Below are positions 8,185 through 15,256 of a stretch of DNA of 64,000 nucleotides, piece after piece. A model generated the notes under the pieces. That model was given only the letters and a program-made list of their open reading frames with translations. It was not told the DNA's origin and did no database searches. The DNA is taken from positions 1-64,000 of the forward strand of contig CBDFNK010000022.1 in the NCBI GenBank assembly GCA_965250205.1, read 5' to 3'. This stretch comes from JAHZKN01 sp965250205 (GTDB taxonomy: Bacteria > Pseudomonadota > Alphaproteobacteria > Rhizobiales > Hyphomicrobiaceae). Every line of letters begins with the position of its first letter. Positions within the stretch are counted from its first letter, which is position 1. The position numbers and the translations under genes are program-made.

Positions 8185-8867
8185 AGAAATTGTTCTTGAT
8201 CGGATTGGTATTGCTGATCGCCTGTATTGCAATCAATCAATACACTGAAGTGGTTCCGGATCTGCTGTTGGCACGTTCGTCACGCATTATTGAAGACAAG
8301 GGTCACTGTTTGCGTATCAGCAAACGTCGTCAAGAAGACCTCTATCACTCGCGTCGACCTGGCGGTGTAGTAGTGCACACATTTAAGATGAAAGTTAAGA
8401 CTGCGGGTGGCTCATTCGATTCGTTATTGACAGTCAATGATCATATGAATGCCAAGGCCCAACTAACTTATCATCGAAACATAAAGGCAGCGCGGCAGCA
8501 TTGTTCTCATAAAGAAACGAGTATTGGGCTTATAAGGTTTGTTGCGACGGACAAGAAGCGCCGAGAAAATCCACTATCGAAATGCGCTTCCTCTTTCCGG
8601 GTTGATAGAGGGGATGTCAAATATATGAAGCAACATGACGACGAGGAGTCTATGATCGTGTCTTGTCCGGTCAGATCGCCAGTAGTTCCAAAGGGTGTCA
8701 AGTATAACTGTAGTGCTAGATTTTTATATAGTGACTGGAGGCTGAGGCCATTTTTCCCAAAGGATAAGCTTCAATATTGGAAAAATGCGGTTGATGAATC
8801 CAAACATGTTTTTGATCAGCTTTTCAAACCTATGAAAAGTTGCCCCATTCGAATTCCTATAATTTAG
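8181..8867 (+). CDS. Membrane-anchored candidate immunity protein 3
   Basis: 228 residues starting MKKLFLIGLVLLIACIAI, a clear signal-anchor or signal peptide, followed by a basic, cysteine-containing soluble domain (for example EDKGHCLRISKRRQED and KSCPIRIPII at the end). The ATG overlaps the previous stop (ATGA), with GGAGGT six bases upstream. The following RTX gene starts 12 bp after its stop. It is not visibly similar to the 1384/11663 pair. By position it should protect against the toxin encoded next (8880-11663). Base composition is more AT-rich than the neighbouring constant regions, which fits a variable, horizontally exchanged segment. Function is inferred from context only. Confidence 0.55.
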   Translation: MKKLFLIGLVLLIACIAINQYTEVVPDLLLARSSRIIEDKGHCLRISKRRQEDLYHSRRPGGVVVHTFKMKVKTAGGSFDSLLTVNDHMNAKAQLTYHRNIKAARQHCSHKETSIGLIRFVATDKKRRENPLSKCASSFRVDRGDVKYMKQHDDEESMIVSCPVRSPVVPKGVKYNCSARFLYSDWRLRPFFPKDKLQYWKNAVDESKHVFDQLFKPMKSCPIRIPII

Positions 8868-8879
8868 AGGTGAATTGGC

Positions 8880-11663
8880 ATGGTCGATCAGATTAAGATC
8901 ACGAGTGCTTTGCAGGTCTCTCTCACACGAAGTGAGCTCGATATTTTGGATGATTTACTAGCTGCTGGCGACCGTGGTGCTTTTCATTACGTCTATGCAA
9001 ATATGTCAGACGTTCATGATGCGTTGTTGACGACGAAAATTTCGACATTTAGCGAGACTGTTGGTGGCGTCGCTTTTGCAGCCAATTGGTATTTGCAACA
9101 AGCATATGGACCTGGGGGCACCTTGGCTGGGCAAAGTGGTGAGTACCCAGGGATTTACAAGCTATCCCAAGCCGTCGCGAATGAAATCTTCAAGGCCATT
9201 GAAGCAGATGCTCAAGAGGAAGGAGCAGGTGTTTTAACTGAGTCGGCGCATATTTCAGCCGCGAATAAAGCTTGGGCTGATGCGGGCGTTAACGATCAGT
9301 TTCCAGGCAATTTTTTACAAGCAACTGGGCTTTTCCCTGAAATTGAAGGCTCAGGGATTTCATTCTTGGATCTGTTCAACAGAACCGACAGTTCAAATCC
9401 CGGCATCAACGCCTCACGTATAGCGCTGTTGTTCGCGCACTATAGCGGCAAACGGCTTGAGGATTTTGGTGAAGGCTATACCAAAGTCACCGTTTCTGAC
9501 GGAACGCTTGTCTTAGATAGTGAAGGCCGGGTCACAGCGGCTTTTGTTGATGCGCAGCCGGACGACGCACTTGCGGTTGCCGGAAACCTGGCCAGCCGCA
9601 CGGTGAATGCGCCCTGGACATTACTTTTTAGTGCAGACGATGAGTTCGTTGCTGCAATGATGCAGGTTGGTGATCCATCGTCAGCGGGTGGTTCAGATGA
9701 TGCCATTTATCGTGCTGCGCGGCGCAATTTTTCGGAGTTTGCATCGGGTTATACTGGGGACTCTAACCAAGCACAGACTTTTGAAGACCCGGTTATTTCT
9801 ATCCGCTTGGAGGCAACTGACGAGAACGACATTCTCTTTGCCGAAAACGGCACTTTAGACGGCAAGGCTGGCGATGATCTACTGTTTGGTAGTGATACAT
9901 CTGGAGATATCATAAAAGGTGGAGATGGCAATGACATCCTTTGGGGTCGTGCAAGCATCGACATACTTGATGGTGGTGACGGGGATGACGTCCTGCGTGG
10001 CGGCGTACACCCGGATGTTTTGCTGCACAGCAAAGGCAGCGATGTATTCGATGGCGGCGACATTACAACAACGCGTGCAGATGACGGGATCGACACAGCG
10101 GACTACACAGAAATCGACGGGCAAGAAAATTCAACGCCTATCAAAATTGAACTCGGGCAAGGTGAACAAGCTGATAAGGGGGTCATCACCGTCGATGACG
10201 GCACCGGTGGCACAGACACGCTGTTCTCCATCGAGCGCATTTTTGCGACGTCCGGTGATGATGAAGTTAAGTTCACGACACTACAGGCATTAGAAAGTCT
10301 AACGAATGTCATTATCGATGGCAAAAGCGAAACCAAATACGACCTTCTAGATTTTTCAGACTTTACAGGCACGCTTGATGCCGAGACACTACAAATTGTC
10401 GATGGTGAACTCACCATCGGTGGGGTGACGTTTAAGGATTTCGAGGAGCTCCGTGACACGCAAAAAAGCGGGCGCATATTCGGCACACAATCGACACCTG
10501 CGCCACCTCCGCCGCCTCCACCTGAAGGCGAGGATCCACCACCTCCGCCCCCGTCGCCGGAACAACTTCTCCAGCCGATCATCGATAAGGTCCTTGACTC
10601 AACAACGCGCGGACCGGATGCCTCGAATCCCATGAGTCGGGCTTTAAATATCCTGCTGGCAGAAGACTATCAGGCGCTGGCTAACATCAAGGCTGTGTTT
10701 GGCGGTGAGGGTGATGACTTTATTGCTGCCGATGCAGGTGTGCTCGAAATTCGAGGCGAAGCTGGCGATGATCTTTTGATCGCAACCAACGCACTTTATG
10801 CGCCAGCAGTTGCAGGCGATGATGATACCCCTCCACAACCAGAACAGCGGGTTACCATTGATGGCGGTAGTGATAATGATGCAGTCGTCGCATTGTTTGG
10901 CGAAAAAGCCCTCACGGTTGGCGGGGAAGGCCGCGATTGGATTTGGAACAGGTCCCAAGGCGGGGTGATTTACGGCGATACGTTTTCAGGCGTCAGCGCA
11001 ACGCCCGATGGGGATGGTACTCTAGTTGCGGTTGATTACGACGATCCCGCCAACGCGGACAATTTCTGGTGGTGGCCGGACACGACCATCAAGGACGCGC
11101 AATCGAATGATGTGTTGCAGTTCTTCGGTCTGCCGCTGACCGGTGGCGTGCAGGGGTTGCCGCTGATTGCAGGTGGCGGCGCGGCGGCTTTGTTTACGCC
11201 ATCGGCGGGGCTGTTTTCAGACGATGCCTTCAATAACGAGCAGGGCCACTTCTTCGTCGACAATTTCTTAGTGTCGATGAACTACGTCTTCAAAAAAGAT
11301 GCAGACGGCAACAATACACTTTACGTCGTCAATGCCCTTGATGGCCTGATGGGTCTGTTTTCTGATGTCAGCTTTGAACAAACAAGCGACGGCAGCAACA
11401 TCCGCGGCGCGATGACGGTCGAGAACTACACCATTACCTATTCAGCGTGGGGCTTTGGGCTGAATGAAGCTGTTGAACAAGGCATCACCGGCAACTTGAA
11501 CATGGTGTTCAAGTTAGAGAATAAATTTTTGGCGGCGTTGGCCTGGTTGCCACCAACACCCGGACTTGGCGGGTTGGGTAAACTCCTCCCGCTGATCGAT
11601 GAAGCGGCGAGTTTGAAAGCAGCGAATGACAACGGCTTGATAAATGCAGAGGTGGCAGCCTGA
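8880..11663 (+). CDS. RTX-type protein with unrecognised N-domain (toxin cassette 3)
   Basis: 927 residues. The N-domain (about 1-320) has no motif that I recognise. It is unlike the other cassettes and contains GLFPEIEGSGISFLDLFN. RTX nonapeptides follow at about 325-405 (GGDGNDILWG, GGDGDDVLRGG). A segment shared almost base-for-base with the giant protein begins at about nt 10210 (GGTDTLFSIERIFATSGDDE), continues through a proline-rich linker near residue 541-561, and ends with the full constant module (residues 675-914). The tail is ANDNGLINAEVAA. GAGGTGA lies seven bases before ATG 8880. The stop overlaps the next start as TGATG. No standard type I secretion C-terminus is seen. Confidence 0.75.
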   Translation: MVDQIKITSALQVSLTRSELDILDDLLAAGDRGAFHYVYANMSDVHDALLTTKISTFSETVGGVAFAANWYLQQAYGPGGTLAGQSGEYPGIYKLSQAVANEIFKAIEADAQEEGAGVLTESAHISAANKAWADAGVNDQFPGNFLQATGLFPEIEGSGISFLDLFNRTDSSNPGINASRIALLFAHYSGKRLEDFGEGYTKVTVSDGTLVLDSEGRVTAAFVDAQPDDALAVAGNLASRTVNAPWTLLFSADDEFVAAMMQVGDPSSAGGSDDAIYRAARRNFSEFASGYTGDSNQAQTFEDPVISIRLEATDENDILFAENGTLDGKAGDDLLFGSDTSGDIIKGGDGNDILWGRASIDILDGGDGDDVLRGGVHPDVLLHSKGSDVFDGGDITTTRADDGIDTADYTEIDGQENSTPIKIELGQGEQADKGVITVDDGTGGTDTLFSIERIFATSGDDEVKFTTLQALESLTNVIIDGKSETKYDLLDFSDFTGTLDAETLQIVDGELTIGGVTFKDFEELRDTQKSGRIFGTQSTPAPPPPPPPEGEDPPPPPPSPEQLLQPIIDKVLDSTTRGPDASNPMSRALNILLAEDYQALANIKAVFGGEGDDFIAADAGVLEIRGEAGDDLLIATNALYAPAVAGDDDTPPQPEQRVTIDGGSDNDAVVALFGEKALTVGGEGRDWIWNRSQGGVIYGDTFSGVSATPDGDGTLVAVDYDDPANADNFWWWPDTTIKDAQSNDVLQFFGLPLTGGVQGLPLIAGGGAAALFTPSAGLFSDDAFNNEQGHFFVDNFLVSMNYVFKKDADGNNTLYVVNALDGLMGLFSDVSFEQTSDGSNIRGAMTVENYTITYSAWGFGLNEAVEQGITGNLNMVFKLENKFLAALAWLPPTPGLGGLGKLLPLIDEAASLKAANDNGLINAEVAA
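10902..11621 (+). repeat. Constant module, copy 3 (full length)
   Basis: Full 720-bp copy. The similarity to the giant gene extends upstream to about 10210 (matching about 16525), so copies 3 and 5 share roughly 1.4 kb. This is the longest homology available for recombination between a cassette and the giant gene. Confidence 0.85.
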
Positions 11664-12484
11664 TGGCAGCAAAGCCAACATCTCAATTTCGCATTTGGTT
11701 GAAGCGTAGCTTGCTCGTCTTGCTTGCGGTGTATGGCGTGTGGCGGTTTGTGATGCCAGTGCTTGATACCCATCCCGAACAGGATCAATGCACGTTCGGG
11801 CCGGTGAGCAATGCGCGCTATCAGGAACTCTTCGCCGAAGCCAAACGGCGCACGCGGGAGGAGTGGCCGACACTGGTGTGGATACCGCCGCGTTATGATG
11901 TGCCGAAACATGAAATAGAGCGTTTGCGATGGGTCTGGTCAGAGGCAGAACAAGCAGATCGTATTCGCAAACGTATTGCCAATCTGAACAAAAATGCGAA
12001 GTCACTGCAAGAACGCATTGCAGGTGTGCATGCGGTGATGCGAGCGATGGGCGCCTTTTTGTATCGCTCGCCCCCTGATGTGCAACAACGGTGGGATAAA
12101 AAACGATTAAAGATCACCGATCAGCCTGTACCAGTTTATGGCAGATTAATTGGGCATGGCTTATCTTTGTCGTATGCAGTCAACTCTCTCGCGTTGGGAT
12201 CCTTCTCGCCAATTGATCGATATTCAGAGGTGGGAGTGCACCTTGATGTTCGCAAGCAACAGCATGGTCAAGTTTATCAGAAAACCTGGCACGTTATTGG
12301 TGAGTTTAATGTCAGCGTGATTTATGGCAGCTGGGTTACGCGAAAGCTACGCTGGCCAGTTCCCGGATTGGTTCATGAAGTTCCAGGTCCGCCTCATGCC
12401 GCATGCCCGCCAATACCACCGCAGGCTTGGATCGATACATTTCATCAATGGATTAAGATGAACCGCAAGGATGAATCACAATGA
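11663..12484 (+). CDS. Membrane-anchored candidate immunity protein 4
   Basis: 273 residues, paralogue of 1384-2142. The conserved anchor (FRIWLKRSLLVLLAVYG) and DTHPEQDQCTFGPVSNARYQ are followed by a diverged soluble domain. The ERIAGVHAVMRA region is partly conserved (compare SRIAGMHAVMRA); the last 150 residues are mostly different. The start shares its A with the previous stop (TGATG), and GAGGTGG in the toxin tail serves as its ribosome binding site. Its own stop overlaps the next toxin start (ATGA). A conserved anchor with a diverged C-terminal domain, next to a toxin that is also diverged in its N-domain, is what one expects for co-evolving immunity/toxin pairs. I infer a role in the periplasm. 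Confidence 0.6.
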   Translation: MAAKPTSQFRIWLKRSLLVLLAVYGVWRFVMPVLDTHPEQDQCTFGPVSNARYQELFAEAKRRTREEWPTLVWIPPRYDVPKHEIERLRWVWSEAEQADRIRKRIANLNKNAKSLQERIAGVHAVMRAMGAFLYRSPPDVQQRWDKKRLKITDQPVPVYGRLIGHGLSLSYAVNSLALGSFSPIDRYSEVGVHLDVRKQQHGQVYQKTWHVIGEFNVSVIYGSWVTRKLRWPVPGLVHEVPGPPHAACPPIPPQAWIDTFHQWIKMNRKDESQ

Positions 12485-14730
12485 CATTGGAAGCCCGGAT
12501 ATTTTTAGAATCCAGATCTGCTTTTGGAACTAATTTTGGACATCTTTACCTTGTTCGACGGTATGTCGACGTTGCCGACGATGGAACATTTGACAATACC
12601 TATCGGCCAGGCGTCGATAATAACGATGAATTTGCTGATCAGGCAATTGATGGACAGCTTGGTTTGCTTGGTTATCTTGTAGTCACGAGGGGGCGTATCA
12701 CTACTGGTCCCAATGCTTATAATTCAGGTGAAACGCCGGTAGGTCGTCATAGCATCGACATCACTCAAGAGTTGAAAGAAGAGAGTGGCAGTTCAAATGT
12801 TTTAACAATTTGGGAAGCGTTGGATTCTTATGCTGTTGGTATACATGAGGCTAACTACGGTTACGAGGTTCCAAATTTTATAGAGGACCACACATCGAAT
12901 TCTGGTGCCTTCATTCTCTCAGTGCTAAACAGCGTCAATGTTGATATCCGGACACTAAGAGCTCCAAATGGTGCTGATCTCTACTTAACATCATTTCTTG
13001 AATATCAGTTTCCTGGCGCGTCAAATGATCGTGAGCCAACACTTCTTGGCCAGGACGACATCCGGAAACTATCAGCATCTCCAAATCAGGAGTCTGGTCT
13101 TCTAATCCTTGGTCGTGATGATGTAAATGACATTATCACCGGCACGCAATTTCAAGACCATTATTTCGGCGAGCAAGAAGCAAATTATTCCACCACCAAT
13201 GATCTTGTCACCTACGAACGTCTTCCTTACGATCTAGAAGATCTCACTGGTCTTATTGTTCGCGTTCAGCAGGAAAATTTATCAAGCATTCCATTCTCGA
13301 CAGAGCCTTGGGGGCTTTATGGTGTCAACGTTGGCGCCGAAGGCCCCGACTATTTGTACGGCATCGAGGAAGTTCGGCTAACGGAGTTTGCTGATACGGT
13401 CCTCTTGACTGAAGAATCATTTGAAGGTGGCCTTGCAGGCAGTGTCGATCCGCTGATCATTGATGTTGATGCCCATGACCCAGATCGTGGCGAGGATGCA
13501 GATCCAGATGCGAATGCCCTTGGTGATCAGATTGATGTCACGTCGTTGATGGACCATGGCATTGCGGCTGACTTGCGCAATCCAGAAGAGCAATTTGTTG
13601 CGGTGCGCACGGGCGAACTTGGCAAACTTTTCAGGGCGATCACCGAAAATTCTGGCGAGCCTGAAGCTGTTGATCTTATGGTGGCGTATGCAGAAGCTGG
13701 CGGGCCGCCATTGCCGGCGCCCGACTATGGCAGCCTTGATCGCATTGACTTCAAGAACGCTGAAAACATTTCTGGCACAGATCAGAACGACATCATCCTT
13801 GGTCTTGATTTCTCTCAGCTGGCAGAGGCGGACCGTGTCGCCGTCGAGTTGGATCTCGGCGAAGGCAATGATTTTGCCACGACCGCTGGTGGCTACGGCG
13901 ACGTCTTGGGTGGTGCTGGTGATGACGTTCTCGTTGCTTTGGATCCTGTTTATGCACCGGAAGTTGCAGCCACAGAAACAACACCTGGACAGGGTGAGCA
14001 GCGGCTCAGACTGGATGGCGGCGTCGGCAATGACTTTGTATTCACCAAAGGGGGTGAAAAAGCCCTCACGGTTGGCGGGGAAGGCCGCGATTGGATCTGG
14101 AACAGGTCGGCTGGCGGTGAACTTTACGGCGATACGTTTTCAGGCGTCAGCGCAACGCCCGATGGGGATGGTAATCCAGTTGCGGTTGATTACGACGATC
14201 CCGCCAACGCGGACAATTTCTGGTGGTGGCCGGACACAACGATCAAAGACGCGCAATCGAATGATGTGTTGCAGTTCTTCGGTCTGCCGCTGACCGGTGG
14301 CGTGCAAGGGTTGCCGCTGATTGCAGGCGGTGGCGCGGCGGCTTTGTTTACGCCATCGGCGGGGCTGTTTTCAGACGATGCCTTCAATAACGAGCAGGGC
14401 CACTTCTTCGTCGACAATTTCTTAGTGTCGATGAACTACGTCTTCAAAAAAGATGCAGACGGCAACAATACACTTTACGTCGTCAATGCACTTGATGGTC
14501 TGATGGGTCTGTTTTCTGATGTCAGCTTTGAACAAACAAGCGACGGCAGCAACATCCGCGGCGCGATGACGGTCGAGAACTACACCATTACCTATTCAGC
14601 GTCGGGCTTTGGGCTGAATGAAGCTGTTGAACAAGGCATCACCGGCAACTTGAACATGGTGTTCAAGTTAGAGAATAAATTTTTGGCGGCGAACGACAAT
14701 GCGGTGTCTATATTGGAGGTGGCATCGTGA
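12481..14730 (+). CDS. RTX-type protein with variable N-domain (toxin cassette 4)
   Basis: 749 residues, paralogue of 2135-4552. The N-domain (1-200) has ARIFLESRSAFGTNFGHLYLV (His21) and NSGAFILSVLNSVNVD, clearly related to cassette 1 but well diverged. From about nt 13075 the DNA becomes nearly identical to cassette 1 (from 2796). RTX-like GGAGDDVLVALD repeats precede the constant module (about residues 526-737). That module stops at KFLA and is joined to ANDNAVSILEVAS. The tail codons contain GGAGGT for the next gene, whose GTG overlaps this TGA (GTGA). Start ATG 12481 has AAGGA nine bases upstream. A type I secretion signal is not evident. It is a toxin candidate, possibly a silent donor cassette. 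Confidence 0.75.
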   Translation: MTLEARIFLESRSAFGTNFGHLYLVRRYVDVADDGTFDNTYRPGVDNNDEFADQAIDGQLGLLGYLVVTRGRITTGPNAYNSGETPVGRHSIDITQELKEESGSSNVLTIWEALDSYAVGIHEANYGYEVPNFIEDHTSNSGAFILSVLNSVNVDIRTLRAPNGADLYLTSFLEYQFPGASNDREPTLLGQDDIRKLSASPNQESGLLILGRDDVNDIITGTQFQDHYFGEQEANYSTTNDLVTYERLPYDLEDLTGLIVRVQQENLSSIPFSTEPWGLYGVNVGAEGPDYLYGIEEVRLTEFADTVLLTEESFEGGLAGSVDPLIIDVDAHDPDRGEDADPDANALGDQIDVTSLMDHGIAADLRNPEEQFVAVRTGELGKLFRAITENSGEPEAVDLMVAYAEAGGPPLPAPDYGSLDRIDFKNAENISGTDQNDIILGLDFSQLAEADRVAVELDLGEGNDFATTAGGYGDVLGGAGDDVLVALDPVYAPEVAATETTPGQGEQRLRLDGGVGNDFVFTKGGEKALTVGGEGRDWIWNRSAGGELYGDTFSGVSATPDGDGNPVAVDYDDPANADNFWWWPDTTIKDAQSNDVLQFFGLPLTGGVQGLPLIAGGGAAALFTPSAGLFSDDAFNNEQGHFFVDNFLVSMNYVFKKDADGNNTLYVVNALDGLMGLFSDVSFEQTSDGSNIRGAMTVENYTITYSASGFGLNEAVEQGITGNLNMVFKLENKFLAANDNAVSILEVAS
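14056..14688 (+). repeat. Constant module, copy 4 (3' truncated)
   Basis: About 633 bp; it ends at the codons for KFLA, about 87 bp short of the full module, and is then joined to the ANDN tail. Copies 2 and 4 therefore have two different truncation points with the same type of tail. Confidence 0.8.
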
Positions 14731-15251
14731 TTGAGAAAATGACATCCCATCCCTATCGAACCTTAGCTGCTGTTACGGGTGTTGCGCTCGCCGCATTTGT
14801 CTTTTGGGGCACGATGAACACGACCGGGTTTTGCTGGCGCGAAGGGCGATATTTGAGTGATGATCAGAGGTTTAGGAATTCCATCAAATCTTTTTATCTC
14901 GGGCCAGGTTATGTCCAAATCGGGGATGTAGAACGCAAATCCGGTGATGAAAACATAAAGCGACTTCTGTCATACGATGACGTGACCGAATTCTTAAGAA
15001 TCAATCCAGATTGCTGCACACGTGGTGTTGGGGATCTCGATCGATATCAAAGGATGGGGCATGGAGGCGTCAAAAAACCGCCATTCCTCTACCAATTTCT
15101 CGGTTTTTCTTGGAGCGTTTTTGCGATTCGTAACAAGCAATTTTACATCGATAAGTTGGGGGCAAAAAAGTTTGTCACATTTGAAGGAGAAGATTGGATG
15201 AACGCTTGCGGCGACCGCGTCCAGCCACCCAGGAACTATTTTGTAGGATAA
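14727..15251 (+). CDS. Membrane-anchored candidate immunity protein 5 (partner of the giant protein)
   Basis: 174 residues, GTG start overlapping the previous TGA, with GGAGGT six bases upstream. One membrane segment (RTLAAVTGVALAAFVFW) precedes a soluble domain with several cysteines (FCWREGRYLS, NPDCCTRG, MNACGDRV). The giant RTX gene starts 5 bp after the stop, and AGGA at its 3' end is the giant's ribosome binding site. It shares layout but no evident sequence with the other small anchored proteins. By position it is the expected immunity gene for the N-domain now installed on the giant protein. No family recognised. Confidence 0.55.
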   Translation: MIEKMTSHPYRTLAAVTGVALAAFVFWGTMNTTGFCWREGRYLSDDQRFRNSIKSFYLGPGYVQIGDVERKSGDENIKRLLSYDDVTEFLRINPDCCTRGVGDLDRYQRMGHGGVKKPPFLYQFLGFSWSVFAIRNKQFYIDKLGAKKFVTFEGEDWMNACGDRVQPPRNYFVG

Positions 15252-15256
15252 AAATC

